The position numbers were made by a program, and so were the translations under genes. A model generated the notes under the pieces. It did no database searches. It saw nothing but the letters and a program-made list of their open reading frames with translations, and was not told the origin of the DNA. Of a DNA stretch of 18,056 nucleotides, positions 7,220 through 13,946 are shown one piece after another (the stretch's first letter is position 1; every line of letters begins with the position of its first letter). This stretch comes from a bacterium Ga0077546 (lineage in GTDB: Bacteria; Cyanobacteriota; Vampirovibrionia; Obscuribacterales; Obscuribacteraceae): the NCBI GenBank assembly GCA_001464165.1, contig LNEX01000531.1:1-18056 (forward strand), read 5' to 3'.

Positions 7220-8113
7220 CTATCTATGCTTGAGGCGATAGACCGAATTGCCAACATAAGTAGCCAGCGCCGTCCAAATAAAGACAAAGGCCAAAAGATG
7301 AGTGGCCGAGAAGGGCTCTTTGTACAAAAACACTGCCAGGGCAAATTGCATGGTAGGGGCAATATATTGAAAGAAGCCCAAAGTTGAAAGTGGCAAATTG
7401 CGCGCTGCGTGGGCAAACCAAAGCAAGGGAAAACTAGTGATTGGTCCAGCACAGACAATCAGCAAAGCCAATTGCCAATCTTGACCGAACACCAGAACAC
7501 CTTGGTTCCACTGATAAATCAAATAACCTACGGCTAGCGGCAGCAACAAAATAGATTCCACCGCCAAGCCAACCATTGGCTCCACGGGCGCCTGCTTGCG
7601 CATCAAGCCATAAAGGCCAAAAGTCAAAGCCAGAGCAATAGAAAAATAGGGGAAGCTATTTAAGCCCACGCCATAAATTGAAACCCCAATTGACGCCAAA
7701 ACAAAAGCCAAGACTTGGAGCCGATTTAGTCGCTCTTTAAGAATGACAGCACCAAGCACCACATTAACCAGAGGGTTAATAAAATAGCCTAAACTGACCT
7801 GCAAGAGCCACTTTTGTTGAACGGCATAAACGAAGAGCAACCAGTTAGAACTGAGAAATAATGCACTACCAAACATCCAAGCAAGCTTTCGCGGCGAAGT
7901 GAGCACAACCACTAACTCTTGCCGCCGCTCTTTATTGACAAAGAAAAACGAAACAGTAAGCAGCGACCAAACTATTCGCTGCGCCACCATTTGAGGTGCT
8001 GGCACCGCTCCAACGGCTTTCCAATACAGCGGCACAAATCCCCAAGAGCCATAGGCCAAGACGGCATAGAGCGGCCCCTTGGACGCCTTATGCACGATTT
8101 TTTCATTGGTCAC
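7220..8113 (-). CDS. rarD: EamA family transporter RarD
   Basis: This 297-residue integral membrane protein of the drug/metabolite transporter superfamily has about ten hydrophobic segments arranged as two EamA halves. The N-terminal signature YGSWGFVPLYWKAVGAVPA followed by QRIVWS (residues 21-50) is characteristic of RarD, whose E. coli member is linked to chloramphenicol sensitivity. The substrate is unknown. The segment YFINPLVNVVLGAVILKERL (near residue 110) and the matching FFQYIAPTMQFALAVFLYKE in the second half are the conserved helix ends of the repeat. Length matches the family. The start is GTG at 8113, preceded by a GAGGAA ribosome site; no upstream ATG exists. Its neighbour on the same strand is the bicupin gene, 54 bases upstream, so the two may be cotranscribed. 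Confidence 0.9.
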   Translation of the reverse strand: MTNEKIVHKASKGPLYAVLAYGSWGFVPLYWKAVGAVPAPQMVAQRIVWSLLTVSFFFVNKERRQELVVVLTSPRKLAWMFGSALFLSSNWLLFVYAVQQKWLLQVSLGYFINPLVNVVLGAVILKERLNRLQVLAFVLASIGVSIYGVGLNSFPYFSIALALTFGLYGLMRKQAPVEPMVGLAVESILLLPLAVGYLIYQWNQGVLVFGQDWQLALLIVCAGPITSFPLLWFAHAARNLPLSTLGFFQYIAPTMQFALAVFLYKEPFSATHLLAFVFIWTALATYVGNSVYRLKHR

Positions 8114-8167
8114 CGGGATTCCTCAGAGCTATTAAAGTGCTGAACTGCTGAAATGTTTGTCGTATTG

Positions 8168-9118
8168 TCACACCCGGGCTTTAGGCAAGACAAAGCGGAT
8201 GTCGAGTGAACGCAGGTAAGTATGCAATCCTGCATCTTGCATCGGAATTAAGTGTGCTTTCTTGCCTGATTCATTATGATGAGCATGCCAATAGCCCGGC
8301 GGCGTAATGAAGGCCGAATAGGGCTTCCAATCAACCCGCTTAGGGTCGAGTATTTTGCCATCACTATCAATTTTGCTACCGACCAGAGAATAGCATCCCG
8401 GCTCACAATCAAGAATTAGATCAAGCGCCACCGATTGATGGCGATGTGGCAGTTGCACTGTTCCTTCTGGCAAAACCCCTAACATCGCCCACAAAGTATG
8501 AGTGACAGTGAGAGTTTGATCCATTTCTTTGTTAGCTAGAAGAATGCTCACTCGGCTGCGGTTAACAGACTCCCCCTCATGTTCTACCCGGGCCAACTCT
8601 TTGAGCGAATCTTCGCTGGCATACAAAGTTGGCTTAAATCTCGGATGTTTAGCTTCAGCACCAAGGTAGCGCAAAAGCGGCTCGTCGTGTACTAGATAAA
8701 AGGCTGTATCCGAATCGGCCTCATGGGTAGTTTCACAACCAAGCGGCAACACCAAGAAATCACCGGTTTTGTAGGGAATGCGATCGCCACCAAATAAAGT
8801 ATTGCCCGAACCACGAATAACATAAATCAACTGGGAAGTGGCATTGAACTTGGTGGTCAATTTTTCGTTGGGCAAAATATGGACAAAATTGGCACAGAGT
8901 GCTGGGCTAGTGGCCGGGCCTTCGCAGCCCAAAGCCTTGCTAACATCAAGAGGAATCAGTGCAGTCTTGTCACCTTGGTGCAACGCCCCGCTAAATTCAG
9001 CATAGGGCACCTGTGAAATTACGCCAGAGCCAATCGGATCTGCTGCCTTGGTGTATTCATAATAAAGACCGTCAGCCTTGAGCTTTTCTAGTGATTCCGG
9101 GGTGACTACAGTGTTCAT
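8168..9118 (-). CDS. Bicupin, gentisate 1,2-dioxygenase-like
   Basis: The 316-residue protein has two cupin domains. The N-terminal one (about 75-150) contains QLIYVIRGSGNTLFGG and the motif-2-like GDFLVLPLG, but lacks the histidine pair that would bind metal. The C-terminal one (about 205-300) has PHRH (H225, H227), an acidic strand ALDLILD, and PPGYWHAHHNE (H278, H280, H281), so a single Fe(II) or similar metal site is expected there. The overall layout resembles gentisate or 1-hydroxy-2-naphthoate dioxygenases, ring-cleaving enzymes of aromatic degradation, though those usually bind iron in the N-terminal cupin. The substrate is therefore uncertain. The frame extends to a TTG at 9130, but the ATG at 9118 is preferred because GGAG lies six bases upstream of it. 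Confidence 0.75.
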   Translation of the reverse strand: MNTVVTPESLEKLKADGLYYEYTKAADPIGSGVISQVPYAEFSGALHQGDKTALIPLDVSKALGCEGPATSPALCANFVHILPNEKLTTKFNATSQLIYVIRGSGNTLFGGDRIPYKTGDFLVLPLGCETTHEADSDTAFYLVHDEPLLRYLGAEAKHPRFKPTLYASEDSLKELARVEHEGESVNRSRVSILLANKEMDQTLTVTHTLWAMLGVLPEGTVQLPHRHQSVALDLILDCEPGCYSLVGSKIDSDGKILDPKRVDWKPYSAFITPPGYWHAHHNESGKKAHLIPMQDAGLHTYLRSLDIRFVLPKARV

Positions 9119-9122
9119 AGCG

Positions 9123-9128
9123 CTCTCC
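9123..9128 (-). promoter_or_regulatory. Ribosome binding site deciding the bicupin start
   Basis: GGAGAG on the minus strand lies about six bases before the ATG at 9118. It overlaps the alternative TTG start at 9130 and thus excludes it. Confidence 0.65.
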
Positions 9129-9173
9129 AATCAATGTCTTAGCAGAATTGTATATCGAATTTGCATTCAAAAT

Positions 9174-9199
9174 TATGACCATAGTCATATGACCATGGT
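9174..9199. promoter_or_regulatory. Putative operator of the toxin-antitoxin operon
   Basis: TATGAC (9174-9179) and GTCATA (9184-9189) form a perfect inverted repeat around CATA, and the nonamer TATGACCAT occurs twice (9174-9182 and 9188-9196), the second merging into the CCATGG palindrome at 9194-9199. Phd/YefM antitoxins bind such short palindromes in their own promoter. The site sits between the divergent bicupin and antitoxin genes. A weak -35/-10 pair (ATGACC 9175-9180 and TAAGAT 9199-9204, 18 apart) would place it inside the antitoxin promoter. Confidence 0.45.
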
Positions 9200-9214
9200 A
9201 AGATTGTCAACAAG

Positions 9215-9250
9215 CACTACAAAAATAACAGGCGCTACAAAAATTACAGG
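9215..9250. repeat. Two tandem 18-nt repeats upstream of the antitoxin
   Basis: CACTACAAAAATAACAGG (9215-9232) is followed directly by CGCTACAAAAATTACAGG (9233-9250), identical at 16 of 18 positions. They lie between the proposed operator and the antitoxin start. They could be additional regulator sites or a simple local duplication in the leader. Confidence 0.6.
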
Positions 9251-9281
9251 CACACCAGGCATTAGCTAGAAGCAGGGCGAT

Positions 9282-9521
9282 ATGGCCAAAGAAAAAAGTA
9301 TAGGCGCAGGCGAATTCAAAACTCACTGTTTGAATCTCATTGATGAAGTCAATCGTAGTCGGCTCCCCATAGTCATCACCAAACATGGCAAGCCACTTGC
9401 CAGACTAGTTCCTTATGCTGACGAGCCTTACACTTTGTTCGGTTGCATGAAGGACAGTGTGATCATCCACGGTAACTTGGTAGAGGGCACCGGCGAAGAG
9501 TGGCAAGCCGATGACGCCTGA
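9282..9521 (+). CDS. Type II antitoxin, Phd/YefM family
   Basis: The 79-residue protein has the Phd/YefM DNA-binding fold: AGEFKTHCLNLIDEVNRSRL (residues 9-28) followed by PIVITKHGKPLARLVPY (29-45), the usual strand-turn-strand. The C-terminal segment (residues 52-79, with G-x-x-KDSVIIHGNLVEG-x-x-EEW) is the flexible tail that in this family wraps the toxin and blocks its active site. It precedes and overlaps the PIN toxin gene by 11 bases, the usual order in toxin-antitoxin operons. The ATG at 9282 follows an AGGG ribosome site. It should repress its own operon through the palindromic site near 9174-9199. Confidence 0.88.
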   Translation: MAKEKSIGAGEFKTHCLNLIDEVNRSRLPIVITKHGKPLARLVPYADEPYTLFGCMKDSVIIHGNLVEGTGEEWQADDA

Positions 9522-9939
9522 ATCTCCACGCGGACTGATTCTCGACACCCATATTTGGATCTGGCTGAATACTGCAAGCACTGAGATTTCTTCGAAAACT
9601 GTAGCCCAAATCGATCGTGCCGCTCGCACTGGAGAAGTGTTTGTGCACGCTATCACACTATGGGAAATTGCCACTTTAGAAAACAAAGGTCGAGTGACCA
9701 TGTCTATGCCCCTCGAACAATGGATCTCTGAGGCATTGTCAAAACCAGGAGTGGGACTGGTACCGTTGTTACCCAATATTGCCATCGAGAGCGCCCGCCT
9801 GCCTGCAAACTTTCACGGAGACCCCGCTGATCGCTTAATAGTAGCCACTGCTAGAGTAATGGCACTAGCCGTTGTTACTCGCGACAGCAAAATTTTAGCC
9901 TACGGCAAACAAGGACACGTGGCCGTAGTAAAAGGATAA
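9511..9939 (+). CDS. PIN-domain toxin (VapC-like ribonuclease)
   Basis: The 142-residue PIN-domain protein carries the four acidic residues that hold Mg2+ for RNA cleavage: D12 (ILDTH), E52 (TLWEIA), D104/D107 (GDPADRLIVATA) and D125 (VTRDSKI). VapC-type toxins cleave tRNA or rRNA when free of antitoxin; the target here is unknown. LDTHIWIWL and DPADRLIVATA are typical of the subgroup usually paired with Phd/YefM antitoxins, matching the upstream gene. It starts inside the antitoxin gene (11-base overlap), implying coupled translation. Length and motifs are intact, so the toxin looks functional. Confidence 0.9.
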   Translation: MTPESPRGLILDTHIWIWLNTASTEISSKTVAQIDRAARTGEVFVHAITLWEIATLENKGRVTMSMPLEQWISEALSKPGVGLVPLLPNIAIESARLPANFHGDPADRLIVATARVMALAVVTRDSKILAYGKQGHVAVVKG

Positions 9940-10045
9940 CTTGCGAATTTAGCGAGAAAATCTCACATGTCGCGCCATCGCCAGCGGTATTAACAAATTA
10001 GTGTTTGCAACAGTTTTTGGAAACTCACTTCGAAATACCGTACAG

Positions 10046-10085
10046 CAGGAAGGGAAGGTTTTTTCGAAAAAATCTTCCCTTCCTG
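10046..10085. repeat. 40-bp near-perfect palindrome
   Basis: The arms 10046-10065 and 10066-10085 are complementary at 19 of 20 positions, the last being G-T. The outer part is purine/pyrimidine (CAGGAAGGGAAG against CTTCCCTTCCTG) and the inner part is T6-CG-A6. It lacks a T-run after the stem, so it is not an ordinary terminator. It begins 107 bases after the PIN toxin stop. Confidence 0.9.
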
Positions 10086-10087
10086 GC

Positions 10088-10225
10088 GAGGCGTTGCCTC
10101 AACCAAAATCTGACTGGTTAATCACATAGGTTAATCCAGAGAGACTCTAGACTGCCCTAAAAGCATTAGGCGGCACTCACAATTAGAGCCGCGGAGAAAC
10201 CTAGCGTAAGGTTTGCGCGAGCGGC
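10088..10225 (+). ncRNA. Candidate structured RNA or leader with several stems
   Basis: Successive stems can be drawn: GAGGC/GCCTC (10088-10092 with 10096-10100), AACCA/TGGTT (10101-10105 with 10115-10119), CTCTA/TAGAG (10145-10149 with 10184-10188) enclosing CCTAA/TTAGG (10156-10160 with 10166-10170), and GCCGC/GCGGC (10188-10192 with 10221-10225) enclosing AAACCT/AGGTTT (10197-10202 with 10209-10214). Nested pairs of this density suggest folded RNA. It matches no family I recognise, including the M-box expected before Mg2+-related genes. Confidence 0.35.
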
Positions 10226-10429
10226 GTTAACTTTGAAAAACCAAGAGAAAACCTAACTCTATATCATAGAAGTCAAGAATATGAGTTTTGAAAGCACACA
10301 CTTGCTCCGCTTACCAGAGTTTTATCTACGAGCGATAGCAAATAGATGTCATGTATATCCATGCTCATGAGTATCTCACTCTCTTTCTTCTAAAGGCTCC
10401 GTAAAGACCCCCCATCTTCTTCACACCTC

Positions 10430-10507
10430 CAGCCCGCGACACCGTCACAAATGGCCTCGATTCGAGTCCAGTGTCGCGGGCTGAAGACCTTAACCATCTT
10501 TTTTTTT
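10430..10507 (+). promoter_or_regulatory. Hairpin plus T9 run in the MgtC leader (possible attenuator)
   Basis: CAGCCCGCGACAC (10430-10442) pairs perfectly with GTGTCGCGGGCTG (10471-10483), a 13-bp GC-rich stem with a 28-base loop that contains a smaller CTCGA/TCGAG stem. After 15 more bases there are nine T in a row (10499-10507), then the ribosome site GAGAGGT. The gap between stem and T-run is long for a terminator, so attenuation or translational control is possible but unproven. Confidence 0.5.
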
Positions 10508-10508
10508 C

Positions 10509-10515
10509 GAGAGGT
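10509..10515 (+). promoter_or_regulatory. Ribosome binding site deciding the MgtC start
   Basis: CGAGAGG, directly after the T9 run, lies four to five bases before the ATG at 10520. It sets the start and leaves the upstream hairpin untranslated. Confidence 0.6.
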
Positions 10516-10519
10516 CACT

Positions 10520-11281
10520 ATGTCTAATACAAACCTAACTTCGGGTGTACCGCTGGGCACTGCCCTGCCGAACCTTTCAAGCTTGGTACCTGACTGGCTC
10601 AATAGCTGGTTCTCCAACTACGCTGTCAATCCCTCCGTACTCAACACCAGCAACTACCTTCCGCCGCTTGTCGTCGCCATCCTTCTGGGCATGGCCCTGG
10701 GTTTTGAGCGTCGTCGCCGGGGCAAGGTCGCTGGTGTTCGCACAAACATGGTCGTCGCCGCCAGCGCCTGCCTGATCACCATGGTTGGCATCTTCGTCTT
10801 CGAAGCAACCAAACTGGGAGACCCCGCTCGTCTGCCTGGCCAAATCATTGCCGGTATCACCTTCCTCGGTGCTGGTGTGATCTGGAAGAATGGCTGGAAA
10901 ACCCAAGGCATCACCACCGCTGCTGTCATCCTGCTCTCGACAGTAATCGGCATTCTCTGCGGCTTCGGCTACTTGCTGTGGGCAATCACCGCTAGCCTAA
11001 TCATCATCGCCGTTTTGCAGGTGAGCTATTACATCTTCCCCTCCGATGACTCGAACGATCGCACTCTCGCCATCGTCTGCCCGCTCGACAAGTACGACGC
11101 TGTCCGCCACTTGTTCCCCAAGGGCTCGAACATCGAGAAGTTCAGCCGACGTGACGGCACAGTGGTCGAAGTGCGCATCAACGCCCGTCTAACCCGTGAT
11201 GACCTGAACAAGCTGATCTCGACCAATATCCACAATCCCGACTTGATCTCCATCGACCTGGTGGACGAGCAAAGCTCGTGA
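10520..11281 (+). CDS. MgtC/SapB family membrane protein
   Basis: The 253-residue protein has the MgtC domain at residues about 48-172, with four to five membrane helices. Family signatures are LGMALGFERRRRGKVAGVRT (residues 56-75, the Arg-rich loop after the first helix), AGITFLGAGVIWK (111-123) and GITTAAVILLSTVIGILCGFG (130-150). A soluble C-terminal domain of about 75 residues, probably ACT-like, follows. In pathogens MgtC supports growth at low Mg2+ and inhibits the F-type ATP synthase; elsewhere the family's role is unclear. The open frame extends upstream to 10451, but the ATG at 10520 is preferred: GAGAGGT lies just before it, and the extra 23 residues are encoded by the hairpin and T-run. 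It opens the lipid-gene block, which suggests a role in membrane or Mg2+ homeostasis. Confidence 0.88.
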   Translation: MSNTNLTSGVPLGTALPNLSSLVPDWLNSWFSNYAVNPSVLNTSNYLPPLVVAILLGMALGFERRRRGKVAGVRTNMVVAASACLITMVGIFVFEATKLGDPARLPGQIIAGITFLGAGVIWKNGWKTQGITTAAVILLSTVIGILCGFGYLLWAITASLIIIAVLQVSYYIFPSDDSNDRTLAIVCPLDKYDAVRHLFPKGSNIEKFSRRDGTVVEVRINARLTRDDLNKLISTNIHNPDLISIDLVDEQSS

Positions 11282-11318
11282 TTCTCCTAACTCGCAAGTA
11301 ACAACCCAAACCAGGACC

Positions 11319-11348
11319 CGGAGAGATTTGTCGCGGCAAATCTCTCCG
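11319..11348 (+). repeat. 12-bp hairpin between the MgtC and PLD-family genes
   Basis: CGGAGAGATTTG (11319-11330) pairs perfectly with CAAATCTCTCCG (11337-11348) around a six-base loop. No T-run follows, so it is not a standard terminator. Its position 24 bases before the next start suggests an mRNA processing or stability element that sets the relative expression of the two genes. A factor-dependent or partial terminator is the alternative. Confidence 0.75.
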
Positions 11349-11371
11349 ACGTGCGCTCAGGGATAAAACTT

Positions 11372-11983
11372 ATGACCGAATTTTTGAGAAAAGCAAAAAT
11401 CTTTGGCATCGTGCTCTTGCTCATGGCAATGGCCGGTGTCGGCGGTGGCTTCTACGGACACTCGCTGCCGAAAAGTGGCGTGGACCCGCAGGACTACATG
11501 ACCACCGTATTCTCGCCTTACGAAGACTCCCAAGCAGAATTTCTGCAATTCCTCGACGGCACTAAGCGCAAGCTGCGAATTGCTGTCTACAGCTACACCA
11601 ATGACGCCATCACCGACAAGCTCATCGAGCTACATCGGCGCGGCGTCAAGGACATCAAGGTAATCGTCGATAAGTCGCAGAGCATCGCTCGCAGCGCCCA
11701 GTATCAGCAAGAGCAAATCAATAGGCTCAGAGCTGAGGGTATTGAAGTGATCGTCGGCACTTCCGCAAAGAAGCACCAGATCATGCACCTCAAGTTTGCG
11801 GTGCGCGACGACGAATGGGTCGAAGACGGCAGCTGGAATTACAGCGTGTCGGCCAACGACCAAAACAACAACCTGAACTTTGTGCAGTCGAAGAAGCGAG
11901 CCGCCCTGTTCACCGCGAACTGGGAGCGCATGCGCACTTTCATGCTGACACAAGATCAGACCCCTTGGAACAAGGCTGATTAA
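11372..11983 (+). CDS. Phospholipase D-family protein, single HKD motif, membrane-anchored or exported
   Basis: The 203-residue protein starts with a hydrophobic segment (residues 10-27), a signal peptide or anchor. It is followed by one PLD domain (about 45-195). The catalytic motif H-x-K-x4-D is complete: H139, K141, D146 in MHLKFAVRD, followed by the conserved GSWNYS at 153-158. Members with a single HKD work as dimers; the best known, such as Nuc, are nonspecific nucleases in the periplasm, while others hydrolyse phospholipids. Sitting among lipid genes, this one could act on phospholipid headgroups, giving phosphatidate, but the short Nuc-like architecture equally supports a nuclease. 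The ATG at 11372 is chosen because AGGGA lies eight bases upstream; the GTG at 11351 would overlap the preceding hairpin. Confidence 0.85.
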   Translation: MTEFLRKAKIFGIVLLLMAMAGVGGGFYGHSLPKSGVDPQDYMTTVFSPYEDSQAEFLQFLDGTKRKLRIAVYSYTNDAITDKLIELHRRGVKDIKVIVDKSQSIARSAQYQQEQINRLRAEGIEVIVGTSAKKHQIMHLKFAVRDDEWVEDGSWNYSVSANDQNNNLNFVQSKKRAALFTANWERMRTFMLTQDQTPWNKAD

Positions 11984-12018
11984 GCCAATACCGCGCCATA
12001 GCTGCGCAAAGGACTAAG

Positions 12019-12963
12019 GTGAAACTATCACACAACCGTCTCGCTGTTATCTTCAACCCTATGGGCGGATCGGCCAAATCTGGCACGATCGACAAGCTGG
12101 AAGCAGCTTGCCGAGCCCAGGGCATTGAACTCGTCAAACTGACAACCACAGCCGATCTCGGCTCTGCCAAAAGGCTCTCAGCAAAGGCCGTCGCCCGTGG
12201 TGACATCGATGCTGTGATTGCCTGTGGCGGTGACGGAACGGCCTGTCAAGCCGCAGAAGGGTTGTTCGGTTCGGGTGTTCCCTTGGCCGTCTTCCCTGCA
12301 GGTACGGGCAATCTCTTTGCCCGTGCCTTCTATGCCAGCCCAGACCCGACGCGCTTTATCGCCATGATCGTCAACGGCAAAGCTCAGCCAGTCGACATGG
12401 TGCGCTTGGTCAGTGCAGATAGCATCGGCATCAAGCAAGAACAGCTCTTCATGGTGGCCACTGGCTTCGGCAGAATTTCCGATGCCATCTCCTTCGCCAC
12501 ACCCCGCATGAAGCGCATCTTTGGCAAGCTCACCTACGCGGTGCGTATGCTGGCAGCCAGCTTCAAACCCAGCCCGGTGCGTTACAAACTGACGCCCCTA
12601 CTGGCCGACGGCCATACAGACCTTCAGGTCAAGGCAGTGAGCCTTGAGGCCTCAGCACTGTTCGCCCTCAGCACAGTGCCACCGTCGATGCTGGCCCTGA
12701 GCCGCGGTTGCAACGCCTCTGACGGACTGCTCGATGTCGTGGCCATCACCGCCAACGGCTTCGGCAGTTTGCTGCAGTTTTCTGCGCGCATGGCCATGGG
12801 TCGTCCCGACAAGTCGGCCAACTACTACCGCATGCGCGTCGCCGCCGTGCGCATCGAAACCTCCTCCCCTGTTTCGCCGAACATCGACGGGGACCCGGGT
12901 CGTTCCACCAGCTCGATGGAACTCTATGTGCTGCCGAAAGCAGTGCAAATCATCGTCAGCTAA
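12019..12963 (+). CDS. Diacylglycerol/lipid kinase family protein (DagK/YegS-like)
   Basis: The 314-residue soluble lipid kinase has the DAGK catalytic domain at residues 5-135: FNPMGG (12-17), the nucleotide-binding GGDGT (70-74) and PAGTGNLFARAF (93-104). The C-terminal domain has the family motif SDGLLDVV (234-241) and NIDGD (288-292), where relatives usually have DGE. The enzyme would phosphorylate diacylglycerol or a related lipid with ATP at the inner face of the membrane, giving phosphatidate. The start is GTG at 12019, five bases after AAAGGA. It lies 35 bases after the PLD-family gene and 66 before the first acyltransferase, so an operon is likely. Its product is the natural substrate pool for acyltransferase-linked phospholipid recycling by its neighbours. 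Confidence 0.92.
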   Translation: MKLSHNRLAVIFNPMGGSAKSGTIDKLEAACRAQGIELVKLTTTADLGSAKRLSAKAVARGDIDAVIACGGDGTACQAAEGLFGSGVPLAVFPAGTGNLFARAFYASPDPTRFIAMIVNGKAQPVDMVRLVSADSIGIKQEQLFMVATGFGRISDAISFATPRMKRIFGKLTYAVRMLAASFKPSPVRYKLTPLLADGHTDLQVKAVSLEASALFALSTVPPSMLALSRGCNASDGLLDVVAITANGFGSLLQFSARMAMGRPDKSANYYRMRVAAVRIETSSPVSPNIDGDPGRSTSSMELYVLPKAVQIIVS

Positions 12964-13029
12964 AGGGTTATTCCTGAAGACTTTTCTCTAGGCTTCCCCT
13001 CAGCACCTAACCAAATTTAGGAGTCAAAC

Positions 13030-13917
13030 ATGACACTAGCTCTCGTTATCAAAATCGCACTCTGGGCGGCTCTCGCCTTCGTTGTCGGGCGCACGATCTA
13101 CTGGTTTGCGCAAGGCCGGAAGTTGCAGAATAGCGGCTACATGCCGCCATCATCGACCCGCTTCGCCCGCTGGTTCTACAAGATGGCCTGCCACCTGATC
13201 ACCTTCTTGGGCGTCGGTCCAGTCAAGGTGATTGGTACCGAAAACGCCAAGTTCGCAGGCCGCGGGCTGATTCTCCCCAATCACCAATTTGCTCTCGACT
13301 TCGCAGTCGTCGGCCAGTCGACACCATTCTCCTTCCGCCAAGTGGCCAAGGCCAAGGAAGTGAAGAATCCGATCATGGGCGCTCTCGCTGCCTGGATCGG
13401 AACCGTTGGTGTGCAGGTCGAAGGTGGCAAGTCGCAAGGCGGCGGCGGTCAGGCTGTGATCGATGCCGGCGCCAAGATTCTCGCCAACAGCTCTGGTGCT
13501 CGCATGTTGCTCTTTCCCCAGGGCAAGCTGGTCTTCGACAACAAGCTCGTGGTCGACGACTTCCGCACCGGGGCAACGCGCATTCTCAATGCCACCGTCG
13601 CCATGGTCGGCAACGATGGTCTCTTCGTGCTACCCATGGCAGTGCACTACAAGCGCGACCGCAAGGACGCCACCCGCTTCCACCGCTTCATAAACGCCAT
13701 CGGCTTCAAGGGCTTCCGTCGCTGGAAAGACTTCGAGCTGGTCATCAACGCTGACGGAAGCAAGACCAAGGTGGACAGAATCTACACCACCTACGGTGCC
13801 ACGGTTGCCATCGGCAAACCCATCGCCATGAAGGACCTCTCAACCGATCCGCGCCAGGCCATCAACACCATTGCAGGCGAGATTCAAAAGCTGCTCACCC
13901 TGGCCGAGAACGGCTAA
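13030..13917 (+). CDS. PlsC-fold acyltransferase family protein (first copy)
   Basis: The 295-residue protein has an N-terminal membrane helix (residues 3-26) and an acyltransferase domain (about 65-260). Motif I is NHQFALD, with catalytic H85 and D90 in the H-x4-D spacing of glycerolipid acyltransferases. Motif III reads FPQGKL (162-167) where the family has FPEG, a Glu to Gln change at a residue that binds the glycerol-phosphate part of the substrate. The later segments FRTGATRI (178-185) and LPMAVHY (201-207) match motif IV surroundings. It could acylate lysophosphatidate or another lysolipid at the inner membrane; the substitution leaves activity and specificity open. The ATG follows a clear AGGAG ribosome site. 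It is paralogous to the gene at 14456: both have D-N-x-L-V then F-R-x-G-A-x-R-I. Confidence 0.82.
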   Translation: MTLALVIKIALWAALAFVVGRTIYWFAQGRKLQNSGYMPPSSTRFARWFYKMACHLITFLGVGPVKVIGTENAKFAGRGLILPNHQFALDFAVVGQSTPFSFRQVAKAKEVKNPIMGALAAWIGTVGVQVEGGKSQGGGGQAVIDAGAKILANSSGARMLLFPQGKLVFDNKLVVDDFRTGATRILNATVAMVGNDGLFVLPMAVHYKRDRKDATRFHRFINAIGFKGFRRWKDFELVINADGSKTKVDRIYTTYGATVAIGKPIAMKDLSTDPRQAINTIAGEIQKLLTLAENG

Positions 13918-13946
13918 GCAAATAGCAAAGAGGCCAACCCGAATAC

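Larger units (their letters stand above)
9940..10519. other. 580-base gene-free region rich in inverted repeats, upstream of the MgtC-like gene
   Basis: I see no convincing protein gene in this interval. It contains a 40-bp near-perfect palindrome (10046-10085), a run of adjacent short stems (10088-10225), a possible 29-codon reading frame (10281-10370) and a 13-bp hairpin followed by nine T residues immediately before the MgtC ribosome site. It may be a long regulatory leader of the downstream operon, an RNA gene, or a junction left by insertion. No known riboswitch consensus was recognised, and no clear promoter was found. Confidence 0.6.

Noticed and set aside
10088..10225. M-box, cobalamin or yybP-ykoY riboswitch
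   Set aside because: The conserved core sequences of these families are not present in the stems.
10451..10519. Upstream extension of the MgtC-like protein
   Set aside because: The residues come from the hairpin and T9 run; the ribosome site points to the ATG at 10520.
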